A stretch of 64,000 nucleotides of DNA from Lepisosteus oculatus. Its lineage: Eukaryota; Chordata; Actinopteri; Semionotiformes; Lepisosteidae. The DNA is taken from the NCBI RefSeq assembly GCF_040954835.1, contig NC_090712.1:4783284-4847283 (forward strand). The letters are read 5' to 3'. The translations under genes were made by a program, and so were the position numbers. A model generated the notes under the pieces. It saw only the letters and a program-made list of their open reading frames with translations. It ran no database searches and was not told the DNA's origin. Positions 50,110 through 62,200 of this stretch are shown here, in pieces. The first letter of the stretch is position 1. Each line of letters begins with the position of its first letter.

Positions 50110-53100
50110 TCAGAGGATGGTGCAGAAGAACTTCTTCTCCCGGAAGGGGTTCTCGGAGGCTGGCACCGGCACGATGAGCGGGTCCTCCCGGATGTGGGCG
50201 TCGCAGTACGCCATGAGGTCCGCCGCCGCCTTGGACACCTGCGGGAGAGACCGCACGGGGGGAATAAACGCACGGAACGCTTCCATCCCGTCCCAGATCC
50301 CTGTCCTGGAGTGAGGGAAGCCTGCCTGCCGGGTACTGCCGGCGTCACGCTCCACAGCTTTTCCTAGAATTTTCCGTCGTAGCCTTCATTTACATAATCG
50401 TAAGAAAATCACAGCGAGTTGTAGAGAGTCGCAGCTCGCGCCCGTGACCGTCAGCTGTGTAGTGTGACACCCCCAGCGATTCAGTCATAGCGCTCTTAAC
50501 AGCCCCTACGACTCTGCAACTCGCTACGACAAAATCAAACTGGTGGGCTCTGTAAGACTGGTGTCTGCGACAGTCAACAGCCAATGAGCGCTCAACATGG
50601 AAGTAGAATGCGTGCAATGCCCACAATCAGTGAAGAACAATGGTGGTCAAACCGTATTGTCCACAACCAAACAAATGTGGTCTATCTTGTGTTTTTCGGC
50701 GTATCCCCTTCTTTTTTCTCGTCACAAAGGAGAGCACAGGCTACAGCAGAGGCAGCAACTGCCTGCTTGTTCTCCATGTTGTTTGTTTACTTTCGTGCAG
50801 GTGCTCCTCTTGTGCTCCACGGTGATTGGCTGCCGGAATGAGGCGACCTTGCGGTTCTTTCGCGGCGCAACAAGAGATTTGGAACCATGATGAAAAGTCG
50901 CGAGGGAATCGTGTGATTAGGCACCCCCTGCGATTCCTAGTCGTATAACTTGACACCCTCTAGGACAGGAAAGGCAGCCAGATTCAGCAACTGCAGTCGT
51001 TAAATCTCACATGCTCTCTGATTAGAAGTCGTGTCGAGTCGCGTAGTGTGACGCTGGCATAAGCAAACAAAAGGGTTCAGAATGGGCAGGGCGGCTGCCA
51101 GGGCAGCCTTTGAAAATATTAAGAAGATTGGCTTTAGAAAAAAATATAATAACAACAAAACATTTACTTTCTAGATCTGTAAACTGGGAAATTCCACATC
51201 TGCAATGACCACCTGGAGAGTACCCATTAATACAGCAGGGCGTTTCACTGAAGCAGAGCACCTTTGCTCAAGGGCATTCCCACCTGAGATCTGAGCTCAT
51301 AAAACTACAGTTACAAGTCCAGACCCCTAACTAGTGCTCCACATACACAGTCCAAAAAATGCAGTTTTATTTTTCAGTCACACAAAATTAATGGGACCTT
51401 TTGTTGTCACGACTGTGGATCCTTTTGGTTTTCTTCTTAATTAAGATCTTAGCTGCAACACAGCTTGGCACTGAAGTTTGAACAGAACCTAATTAGCTTT
51501 GCAACAACCACAATATCCAATGGTAATGCACCCTTTGTGGACGCAGTTTTGGAGAGTCTTGCAAAATGAAAATGATAATAATACTGATACTGTGAATCAA
51601 AAACATGAAAAAAGGGCACAAGGTCAGAAGTGTGCATGATCACTAGTATCATTTCCAAAATTCACACTCCTGGGTGCACAACCAGAATCATATCTTTTGA
51701 CTCTTAAGTTTTAAAGATGCATTATTAGATCAGTGGAAACCAGCACATGCAGAGTAACAATTACATTTTTAAACAGTTTGACATTACATTAAGTGGGAGA
51801 GGCCCCTGTGTAAAAAACAACTGAAGGGAAAGAGGAGCTCCTGAATTCAAACCGAAGAAGGAATTCTCTAAGTATAGAAAACTGCCTGTTTGTGACATCA
51901 TACATCCCACACCCTTGAAGGTGATTTCAAGAATTCCTGGGAATTCTGTTATAGAGACCAACTATAGCAACATTCCAGCATTCTCAGTCACCGACTGCCT
52001 GTGGAAAGAGCCGTTCCACTGTGACATTTCAGATTCCGGAGTTAAACTGCGGAGAAAGGTGTGGAAGAGGGAGACAGGAGAGGGAGCTCACTGTGTGCGG
52101 AGCAGCCAGGGAAACACTGCTGGTGAGGGTGGGTGAGGAGTCTGAGTGTGAGCGAACTGGTGCTCACTGTTGGCTCAAGAGCTGGGCACGCAGACAACCA
52201 GACGACACCCTTCTTACAGAAGACATGAGTGACATAACTCTGTGAGTGGAGCTGAAGTCTTCACAGTGACCAACAATGTGACCAGACCATACTGATCGTC
52301 CGTCTCTCCACCAAAAGCACCTCCAGTTTCAAAAGCGAAATGCCCGACACAAGCTTAGTGTGGTTGTCGCGAACATTATTTTTAATGGACTGTTAGAAAT
52401 GATGAGCCAGTGTTCCAGCTGCTGATGTGCCCTTTCGTTTCGAACTCTCGGGAGATGAAAATGCATCACGGGCGAGGAACGCCCTGCAAATACACAGGAA
52501 ACACAGCTACCGAGAAATTCCTCTCTGAAATGTGCCACAGATTTTTTTTGCTCAAACCCTGTGTGGGAGGATGTAAAATGGAGTCTGCTCCTTGATGGAT
52601 TCTGTTACCATGGCTCCCCAGCGCTTTTATTCCTATGCTTTGGTCATGTCACAGTTGGGTCAAAACCAACTTCGTCTGAAGCTCTCCCCATTTCTGCTAA
52701 ACAATAACTCCGCACCTCTTCCCTCTTCCACTCAAGGAAGCATCAGTTTGGATCATATTGCTGGAAAAAGTGTAAGTGAAGCGCTCGTTCACTCCACTCT
52801 TGCTCTCCTGCTGACTCTACATGACTACCTATGTGGATTTGGTTTGCTACAGCCCTCTGTGGCCATGAGTGACAGCACCCCTCCTTCTGAGCTGGGCGGG
52901 CGAGACGATGTTGGCGCTGCAATGCCATCAATGACAGGGGGATCAGTGTTTATTTTTAGGGACCAGGGTGGGTTTAGAAATGTATGGGAATGGGCAGATT
53001 ATTTGGGATGGGGGATTACTTCACGACATTGTTTCCTTTTAATTTTATGTTTAGCCTTCAATGGCCTGGGGGTAGAGTAGTGTGGTGGGAAAGCCTTAGG

Positions 53101-56100
53101 ATTCATAACTGGCAGGTTGTGGGTTCGAGTCTCCGCTGCAGACAGTGGTACCATGAGTGAGGTATCGCACCCCAGTTGCTCCAGTCCACCCAGCTGTTTA
53201 AGTGGGAATGAGGTAATCCCTGCAATGGACCAGTGTCTCATGCAGGGGAATCACCTGCTCTCTATTCACCTATGCTCCAGAAACCAGGACTAGCTGTGGT
53301 ATGGAGTTTATTCTGCTTTACCTGTTAAAAGCTTAGTCATGTATTACTCAATAATCCGAAGAACGTGGGTATCTCATCAAGGTATTACATCCTATAAGAA
53401 ATTCAAATTCAGGATGTGTTAAGGTCCAATGAGCTATCCTATATAGTCCAGTGTTGCACCTAGCATTTGAGGAAATCCCATAAAACTGAACAAACGTACA
53501 TTTACTGCAGCCAGAGAGACCTCCAAGGCAGTCCTGGAGAACGGCTATATATGTCTGACCTTGTTTTTTTTTTTAAACATTTATCTTTTCCACACGAAGC
53601 TTCAAACAAGCAACGCACGTGTCTGTCAGCTCAGGTGTTCTTCCGCTTTTAAAATCCGAAAGCCGAAGCTGGTAAAAAAAAAAAAGAATCAATAAACACG
53701 GATCTGCAGGAGTCTCTGAACTCACCGTGTCGTCTTTCCTGCTGCTACAAATGCGACTCTAGATCTGCTGCTGGTGCCTGGGCTGACATGTCATCTAGTT
53801 GGATGAGCTAGAATTATATGCCGCACCGATGGCGGTGAGGCCCTCTAATTACCACATATCTCGTTCCGCCATGCGATTGAGGAAATAATGAATACTCCTA
53901 CCCGCTATCAGCTGAACATGTACTTTGTTCCTACAATCGATACCTCCTTCCACTGGCAGCCCCATAATTAGATTTAGAGATGAGCGGAAGAGGCCAGAGT
54001 CAGTTCTCCCTAGTAGAAAGACAGCGCCTGGCAGGGGTGTGTGTGTGTGTAGGGGGTTATTACAACTAAAGGCAAAAAGAAACTATTAAACTTGCTACAC
54101 GGCACAAAACAGCTGAGACTACCTGAAGAAGGCAGCAGTCCTTTCCTGTAAAACAAGCCCCTTATCCCTGACTTCCAGTCTGGTCCAAATCCTAAATGGG
54201 CAGTTAGCCTTGTACAAGTTTTATTTTCCTGCAGTGATGTGCCACACAGTCTATAAATGAGAAAATGTGAAGGTATTCACTCCAGTCATATATATTTTGT
54301 TTTGCAGCTAAAATGTGAATAGTACCCTTTTAGAAAGAAAGAACAGGGTCTAAGCTAAAGTGGAGATTTTTTTTGTCCTTTGAAAGAACAAAAATAGGAA
54401 AAAAAAAGGCCAACGTGTAATGAAAAAATGATATACTTGTAGAATACTTTTCACTCTGGTAATTACAGTGCCCTTCCCCTGACACACAGGGTAATAGCTG
54501 AGGGAGATACACTGTACACCAGTTATGTAATTAAGGAGCTTTAAGATAATGTCACAGCCCTGGAGAGCAGGGTTCCAGTCAGTTTTAATAATGCTAGCAG
54601 CTTCATTAAGCATACAGCATCACGAGGCATCTTCTACATTCTTTGTAATAAACTGTGTCCGTATAAAATCAGTAAGGCACTCCAAGACAAAGAAACAACA
54701 CTGAAAAAATATGAGCAGGATTTCTCTGTTCTGTTTCACCTTGCAGTGTTTCTAAACTCAAAGAGTTCATGTGACCAAGCTTCTACAATTCCATGTCTCT
54801 GAAATCAAGGTGTATCCATCCCCCACAAAATGAACTTCATATACAAAAACAGAGGGTAAAAAGATTTCTCTATAAAAACAGCATCGGCATGATAAACATC
54901 CTCAGACTGTCGGATGTACGTATTTTGTATCCAACCAATATTTAGTCCTTAGTCTTAATTTTTCTATAGCATTCATAAAACCATACCAGAAAATACAGGT
55001 TTGATCATTTCCATCTGTTTGTTTATTTGTGAGGAAATTGGATTCCTACCACTGACAGTATCTCTGTTGCATGTGCTTGATAACATAAAATATCAAAAAC
55101 AGGACAGCTTGTCTTGTTGCAGTGTGCACTGAATAGAATGATCTTTGTTTTACTTGGATTTTCATTCTTTATAGACTTGGTTAAAGGCAAAACAAGTGCA
55201 ACTATCTACCGATCTTTATCTCGGTGGCCTTCCTTTAGTTGTATCTCTTACACTGTTTATCAGGGTATCAAGCTGTGCTGTGTCCAGTAAAGTCATCACC
55301 TCTGTCAGCCTAATGGAGGTCTGCTCTCAGTGCTGCACAGACAGCCAATGTGACTAATGTCCTGGGATCAGTTCTTTCAAAACTTTGCCTTGTTCAGCTC
55401 ACTGCAACTGGAACTGAACCTTCAATTTAGGAAAGGCTGAGTCCTTGTGGGATCTGATGTTACAGGAAATCGAAGGCGCGTGCACCCACTAGTAATCCAA
55501 TAGCTGTAGATGTTTGCAAGACTAGACACTGATCTCTCATACAACAGAAAAAGAAGGGTGATTTGCCCACACACTGAACCGGTAACACAGCTGAGATCTC
55601 TTATTCACCCAACTGCAACATAGTTTAACATGTGAATAACCACAGTTAAAGTATTCTATTCACCTCATTCAAGTTGTTTTGTTTTCCAGAAACTGGGTTA
55701 GGTCTAGCATCAGAGTTACAATTAGCTGCATAAGTACAATTATAAGCGATATGCAGACCCCTGTGGTCTAGCAAATGGCCTTTGGCAAAACAAAGTAATC
55801 TGTAGGTGAAAGCTGGTCATCACAGGGCAGGGCAATTAGATTGACCATAACATTATTTGCAGCAACAGACAGCATGATCCATCTGCAATATTAGTACAAA
55901 ATGTAGTAAAATAAAGTACAGAACTTAACTCAAATGGCCCATGAGAGCTGAATTGTTTTTTTAATGATACTTTTAAAAAGACAACATCTTTCCACTGAAT
56001 TTGAAAATCACAGATATTATTACAGAATGTCAGCTTTCAAATGCAGTGTCCTCACTACTTATATGTGCACTCAGTCAGAAAGTGGCAGTACCTTCATTCT

Positions 56101-56190
56101 GTCCATACAGGCCTCCATCTTCAGCTGCTCCACTGCCTTCCTGGCCTGTGATATACTGGCTGTGCTGTTGTTGGCCATGCCGTCCTTCAT
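50110..56190 (-). CDS. gng4: G-protein gamma-4 subunit (two coding exons, 75 aa)
   Basis: Gamma subunit that pairs with G-beta and anchors the dimer to the plasma membrane downstream of GPCRs. Coding exons (minus): 56190-56092 (33 codons, [18 protein letters not shown]..) and 50238-50110 (42 codons plus stop). The join falls after DRMK and before VSKAAADL, the conserved intron position of gamma genes. The N-terminal helix that coils with beta ([17 protein letters not shown]) and the NPFREKKFF motif are intact. The protein ends CTIL, a CaaX box with final leucine that directs geranylgeranylation. [18 protein letters not shown] and REDPLI..FFCTIL point to GNG4, not GNG2 or GNG3, and the length equals human GNG4 (75, from memory). 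The coding exon begins nine bases before ATG after acceptor ctctgtttag, so the 5' UTR lies mainly in an upstream exon. Confidence 0.95.
50400..51060. repeat. repeat-structured block, possibly transposon-derived
   Basis: Related words recur inside the block in direct orientation: TGTGTAGTGTGACAC (50456-50470) with GCGTAGTGTGACGC (51041-51054), and ACCCCCAGCGATTCAGTCATA (from 50469) with ACCCCCTGCGATTCCTAGTCGTA-like sequence (50922-50944). GTCGTA, GAGTCG and CTACGAC words are frequent at both ends. The composition is CpG-rich compared with its surroundings. This resembles the ends of a DNA transposon, but I cannot define termini or a target duplication. Confidence 0.3.
51185..51350 (-). mobile_element. 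tRNA-derived SINE, second family, copy 1
   Basis: On the minus strand: GTGGAGCACTAGTTAGGGG, TCTGGACTTGTAACTGTAG, a decayed B box near GAGCTCAGATCTCAGG, then GCCCTTGAGCAAAGGTGC and CTGTATTAATGGGTA. This order (tRNA-like head, TTGAGCAAGGT, TGTATAAATGGGTA tail) is a common fish SINE design and parallels the copy at 53055. Confidence 0.55.
53055..53275 (+). mobile_element. tRNA-derived SINE, second family, copy 2
   Basis: The A-box region GGGGGTAGAGTAGTGTGGTGG and the perfect-looking B box GGTTCGAGTCT are followed by GAGGTATCGCACCCCAGTTG, CTCCAGTCCACCCAGCTG and TTTAAGTGGGAATGAGG. The body parallels the minus-strand copy at 51185-51350. Confidence 0.6.
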
Positions 56191-56230
56191 TGTGGCTACC
56201 TAAACAGAGAAGATAACATCACAGACACAC

Positions 56231-56296
56231 AGCTCGGTGACATCACAATCACAGAGCTCGGTGACATCACAATCACAGAGCTCGGTGACATCACAA
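56231..56296 (-). repeat. 24-bp tandem repeat, about 2.7 units, next to the gng4 acceptor
   Basis: The word AGCTCGGTGACATCACAA starts at 56231, 56255 and 56279, a spacing of exactly 24 bp with nearly identical units. The array lies 30-95 nt upstream (in the sense of transcription) of the acceptor that opens the first coding exon of gng4, where the branch point would be. Each unit contains TGATGTCA on the minus strand, close to a CRE. Confidence 0.8.
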
Positions 56297-59200
56297 AAAC
56301 AGACACATCTCTGCAAGTTTGATTAATTAGTTGGACACAGCTCTCTTTGCTCTTCCATTTCTGGCACACAGTTATTAACGCCCTCTCTCTGCATGTCTTT
56401 GCCTGCCTGTAGGAGGCGCTGTAGGGGTGTGGGTGTGGGGGTGGGGTGCCTTATACTGAGGACCATGTGGTATAGGATCCAAGAGATGGCACGCCTGTGC
56501 ACAACCTACATCAATTTACGAAACCGGACTTGGGCAAGCAGAGTTAGTGGGCATCACTGCTAGGGTCACTGAACCCTGCCCCAAGGACTCTGAAAAAAAA
56601 GGCTGATTGAAAATGTTGCCTAGGAAACACTCTGGAGGAAAGTCGCTGCAGGCATCAGGACAAGCAGACAAGCAGCAGCGGTAGAAACGAGAAACAAACA
56701 ACGACAGACGCCGGGGACTGGATTCCATGACCATCATTCCTCTCCAAGAGCACGCACCGTTCCTCGCCGTCACCACCTCCGAGCGCTTCCCGCTCCGCAC
56801 GAGTGCCAAGGAGCATTCCGTGGAGATCGAAACGAGTGCCAGCGCAACGTGCTGCATGCCGTCCACTCCAACGTGTCGTTGTTGAACGGCATAACAGCTG
56901 AAAGAGCCTCACAAAGGCGAAACAGAAGCAGCAGCCGGGTCACGCCACCTAGGCTTCACACTGACAGTGTTTTTCACAACTCCACCACGCGTCAGGCATT
57001 TAAGGCAACCAGCTCTTTACTGCGCAACATTTCAGGAGAATTTCAGAGGAAGATGGTTCTCATAGTAAAATGCTTTGAGGCCTGGGAGTATGGGAATTCC
57101 GGAGCACTTTAACTCCCAGGGGACACGTGATGCTGATGCAGCAGACAAGGAGCTGTTCAAGTGTTCCCTGTTCTGATGAAATTCAGTCATCACTTGTAAC
57201 TGCCTCATATCTTGTTGGATGTTGTAATCATACAGTAGACAAATTCTCCTCTTCAGTGCTTATTACAAATTTCAACACACCCATTGTTACATACGTAGTT
57301 TATGTCACTACAACACCAGTAACCTAGAAGATACAAATCTAACACAAGGAAAATCAATGAATCAGAATTCTGCTACTTGGAAAATTATTAAAATGACTGG
57401 GTGCTGGGGAAAATGATTAAATTGGTTCACTCCCCTAAATGAGCGCCTGAGTGAAATAAGAGCCATCAGATCTCCAGAGGATCGGACTTCATGAACAAAG
57501 CCCTGAAAGGTCAGGGAAAGAGATCCTGTCATTGCTGGTTCTAAAATGCACGCTTGGAGAAAAGACCCTTCATTTACAGTTTAGATAAAATATTTTACAC
57601 CTGAAACTGTGAATTTTAACTGGCTAGATCTGCATCTTTCCCCCCCTCTGAATGCTGTTGGGTCAAATACACAATTTTTAACAAAGTGAGGGTTCATTCT
57701 GCAGCTGACAGTAAAAAAGAAAGCACCTGACAGCACTTAGCTATCTTTGAAATTCAAGCAGCCTTTTGCCCTAATGCCTGTTAATGCAGCTCCTTGTGAT
57801 CAAGGGACTAGTTTTCATAGTGATCCCTGTTCCAGTTTGCAGAGGCTCGCAGGCAAGCACACGCCTCACTTGAAATAATTCAGCCTCCGTGCCTGTGCTA
57901 CTTTTAAACGCCTGTGTGGCGATATCAAGCATACAGGCTGCAAATGACTTTTAAAATTGCATTAACACAACAGGAGCAATTTTTAACACGGCGACTGAGT
58001 TGGCGCGTCACACTTGCCAGCTGTGTCGCACACAGGACCTCAGCAGCTTGTTTCAAGGGATCAATACAAGATGAGGAAGGTTCCTCTCTGAAAAAAACCC
58101 AACTGAAATCCCACATAATGCAAGTATGTGACAATCCTTCAGTTTTAATCTCTGGTGGCAGATATACTCTATGTGCGACAATCTTTAGGATAAGATTTGA
58201 CATTAAATGTTCTAGGTTTTACACCAGTCCTTTCTTGCCTATAGCCATAAAAGCTGCAGGACAGCAATGGTGCCTGGAGCTTCTGCACTCCCAAAACTGC
58301 CCTACAATCCTTCCCCATCTGCCCAGGGTTTGGATCCAACCCAGAACACTAACAATTTACTTTCTCAATGCTTCCATTGAATCATGCAATATAATTGCAT
58401 TTTCAAGCACATGTTAAATATAAGCATGGGCGTGTTTGCATGTGGCAAGTGCTGCATGTGAATTTAAAGTAGATGATTGGGGTGGGATTAAAAAGAAGCA
58501 GCAATTGTGGGAGTATTGGGCGGCATTGCTTTAGCAGATGGGAACCTAAGGCAGAGGAGCTGGTAAGAGAAGCTCTCGACTGACCATCATTTCTTGCTAC
58601 CAGTACCCACTCATGTCAAAGACCAAATAATTATGAAGCTAGTTCACCAGAGTGAGCTCATCCAAGCTTGTTTGACACCTGCTGAGCTAAAACAGGTTTA
58701 ATGACTGCACTGCCCCCCACTTGAAGAATCTCAGGAATTTCTTCCTCTGTAAGGTAGTGTGGGGAACCAGTGCGAGCTTCAAGCAGACACATGGGCTTGA
58801 TTTCTCAGTCCATCGTCTCTTACAAACACATCACACCGAACTGGGGAAAAGCCTGCTGTGAAAAGGCTCCGTATCCTTTTGGGACCAAAAATTGTTACAA
58901 TATTTTTTTTAATTAAAAATAAAATAACATTTCAGAGAAATGTTAACAATTGTATCTAATGGCACTTAGCCCCATGGTCACAGAACACAGCTCACACAGT
59001 CATAGGCTGACAGGCTTTTGTGTCAGAAGACAAAAAAAACCATGATCACTTCATCTCAGTGGTGCTTGTTTTTCACAACAATAGCTTGAATCTTGGCTCC
59101 TCCTGCTTCCTCATTAGTGACCCTCTTGGCTCAAGTTCAGTGAAGCCACAACACTACCCACATCCAAAAATCTGGAGGCCGCTTGAGCCAGAAGAGATTT

Positions 59201-59627
59201 GAGGAATCTGGATTCTAGGCCGTTCTTTTGTAGGCTTCTCTCTACAAGAATTACTTGAAACCTACAACACCTTCCAGGCCAGATTCCCTCTACTGCAGGA
59301 CAGTCACACCTTGCTGTCCAACCCCCATGTCTTGCAGACAATCAAAGTTTGGTGAGTTCATGCGAAGAAGAAAGGTCGTTCATTCTACAGTTCTCATGTC
59401 AGAGGTCCCCCACAGTGCCTTAATGCTGTAACCTCTCACAATCCCACAAAAATAACTGGCTTTCCTCAACATCCACCTGACATCTCCGGCAAACCTGCTG
59501 GATGCAGACTGGGCAGCCTCAGTGTTGACACGCAGTAACATTTCTATGCCAGCAGCACCACTACAACGCCGATCAGCTGGAGGAGTGAGAAACTGAAATT
59601 CAGGGGGCAACGTGAGGATGGCGACAT

Positions 59628-59760
59628 TACAGGAGCAGAATCTAGCCAGGACACCAGGATTAATATCCCAGCTCTTACGAACACTGTCAGGGCATGTTTA
59701 ACAACCAAGCAGCTTGGTTGAGCTCATTGTCTCATTTGAAGGAGAGGATTTAGAGATCGG
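59628..59760 (+). repeat. degenerate fragment of the (TAA)n-headed repeat
   Basis: AGCCAGGACACCAGGATTAA, CATGTTTAACAACC and TTGTCTCATTTGAAGGA parallel the GCCAGGACACCGGGGTTAC, TTTTTAATGACCACAG and GTCTCATCCAAAGGACGG words of the element at 24481-24963. Confidence 0.45.
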
Positions 59761-61417
59761 TTGGAACAAAACACCCTGAAGGACTAGAAATTCTTCATTT
59801 CAGTCAATGATTTGCTTAATGAATCAATAACCTAAAAGCGTTCCAAGTGATTTAGGGTGTAATATAAACCCAACTGGGCTGAGTTTCTCCAGAAGCACTC
59901 AGAACCACTGTCTCTGGACTCCTCATTGACCCCACTTTTTCAAGCAAATGAAAGAGCAGTTCAGGTTAAGGTATCACACATCACATGAAGTCATTTAGTT
60001 GCCTGCATGCTTATTTTGTGATTATGTAATGGCAGACACAGGAAGGGTACATTATCACACTCATCATTTTAGTCATCTGCCCCTACAAATGACAGGCTTT
60101 CCTGAAACACAGAACAAGCTGATGGATGAACCGGGTGTCCAGGTGTCCAGAGGTTAGAGGTCATGTGTGGACAGAAGTATAACTGAGATACTGTGCAGGA
60201 AAAACACAAGGTATATATAAGATAAATTAATCTAAACATTAAATAAGAGTTCACGCAGATGACTTCATGTAACCCAACGGCATGGAAGTATATTAAAAGA
60301 TTGTTTGGAATTCACATTTAATTGGTGTGATAATGAATTATTAAAACATTCGATTTATTTCATTTATAACTAATTTAATCCCTTAAAATCATTCAACATC
60401 TTGATCAATTTCAAACACACCGAAGTAAAACACACCAGCGACAATTTGTGCTCCCACTCGGAAATACGACTCCCGTGAAACCGAGCAATGTGATTGGACA
60501 GACCGAGCCTTATATTTTAAAACGTTTGTGTAGCGACGTTATACGGCAACCTGACAGTACCTTTACAAAGGCAACATAAAACAAGTACACAACACTGTTC
60601 CGTGCGAAACGTGCTGTAGGAATAGGAATTTCATTATGTTTGCAACACGACAAATAAAATCTCCTTCGCGTTTGCAGACGAGCTATTTTAAAGCAGGTAA
60701 TTCATCTTTTGGCGAAGCCGCGGTCGGCTACAGTACAGTATGAGGATCTTTATTATGCACGAGGGGTGGGGGTTCGAATAAATCTTTAGGGAGGACGAAA
60801 TGAAATGTTGAAAAGAAACGTCTTTGAGGGGGGCGCGTCTAGATGTCTTCAAAGACGGAATACATCGATAATTTTTAAATATACGTGAGAGAATCCACAA
60901 TACACATTCCCCCATTTCTTCATACATCCACGAAGGCTCCATTTACCTACTACTAGAGGATGAACTAGCAGCACTACGACTGTACCCTCCAAAAGGGCAT
61001 TACAATTTTCTGAGGAGCCTCTTCATGTCGTACAGTAATTATATGGGTCAACCAGCACTGCCAGTCAAATCTAGCACCTCAATGTAGCGCTACCAAGGCA
61101 CAACTTACAGTGGAGATATTATATATATATATTAAAAACGTAATCCAAAAAGGCAAAACCCAGTAATTGACTCACTGCCATTGTTTTACCGAATTCCAGT
61201 CTCCAGCGCTCAACGTGAACATTTCATTGCTGTTTGATCTCTCCGCGAAAAATCGGTATATTTTCACCTTCTACTTGCTTGCTAAATAGCTAGAACCATG
61301 TTTGTTCTTCGCTATAGGTGTTAACCTTGCAGAGTAGGCATTATTCCTTCGTATTGCATTGAGCGTGTCACGGACATAAGGACGCACTTGAAAGAAAATC
61401 AGTTAAGCATCACCTAC

Positions 61418-62200
61418 CTGCACGGAGAATTGCCCGGTATTCAGAAATCAGGACCGATTTCACCTACAAAGGATCAGCAGAATCAGAACTAGGGGGCGAG
61501 AGGACTCGCATCCAGTTAAAACACAGCAACGAGACGCACTCTAGCCAGTTACAGTGGAAGCAGACTCGATAATAGCCAATTTTGGTTCTTCGGCATCGTG
61601 CTGTTATTAAAGCGATTTTAAGAAACCTTCGCCTGTGCTCTCTGAATGCACGCAGGCGTCCTGTGAATAGACACAGATCTCGGATTCTGAGAAATGCACC
61701 CCCCGGTCTGGATCAGCACTGCCGGGTTTGGAGAGATGATGATAAATGCAGTTGGGGGAAGACCTGCTCCCTAGGACGAGGGGAATGTAGGGCACGGAGG
61801 GGTGTATCTAGCCATTAGACACCCAGAAACGAAGGCTGTTCTTGCTAATGGGCAAGTAAAACGATTTGTGAGGATTGCGTTGGCAATCGTGGACGCTGGC
61901 GCACAGGGGCTGTCAGAAACGGTTTCGTTTCGCCCAGATTCTCCGACACCGACCGGTTGTGCGCCTCCCCGCCCTTCCCTAGCTACAGGAGTGTGAACAT
62001 GGCATCCGCTGCATTTTGATTGTGCCTCGCTCAACCGGCCCTCATCGCAGCACGGTGCTCTGGGGACGGAGAAGGCTTCCCTGCTTAATTTTACATCACA
62101 GTTTTGCATCACTGGGTCTCCCAGTTGGTCCATCTTGAAAAGTGAGTTACGGTCGTAGGATTCATCAGGAAAAAAAACCCCGAAGCTGTCGCACTGCAAT
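61418..62200 (-). promoter_or_regulatory. gng4: probable gng4 5' non-coding exon and CpG-rich promoter
   Basis: On the minus strand CTCCGTGCAG is followed by gtaggtgatg, a near-consensus splice donor with its exon edge at 61418. Sequence above it up to about 62.1 kb is relatively CpG-rich. Because the first coding exon has only nine bases before its ATG, an upstream non-coding exon is required, and this is the best candidate seen. The transcription start and exon length are not determined. Confidence 0.4.

Larger units (their letters stand above)
50239..56091 (-). other. gng4: gng4 coding intron (5.9 kb)
   Basis: It contains a repeat-structured block (50400-51060), two SINEs (51185-51350 minus, 53055-53275 plus) and simple repeats such as (GT)n near 54.04 kb. 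The 162-codon open frame at 52592-53080 runs into the SINE and has no recognisable domain. No further gng4 exon is seen. Confidence 0.6.
56200..61417 (-). other. gng4: gng4 intron upstream of the first coding exon
   Basis: It holds the 24-bp tandem repeat, a GC-richer patch at about 56.65-56.95 kb and a repeat fragment near 59.63 kb. A CpG-richer patch at 60.43-60.85 kb contains an inverted CCAAT box (GTGATTGGACA) and a TATATTTTAA run and could be an alternative promoter. No coding exon is evident. Confidence 0.45.

Noticed and set aside
52592-53080. 162-codon open frame, plus strand, in the gng4 intron
   Set aside because: It runs into a SINE at its 3' end, has no recognisable motif and lies inside an intron on the opposite strand.
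53055-53140. Possible tRNA gene (A and B box sequences)
   Set aside because: No cloverleaf with a complete acceptor stem can be drawn, and the downstream body matches a SINE.
61771-62199. 142-codon minus-strand open frame near the gng4 promoter
   Set aside because: It arises in CpG-rich sequence with few stops, with no protein resemblance; better explained as promoter or 5' UTR sequence.
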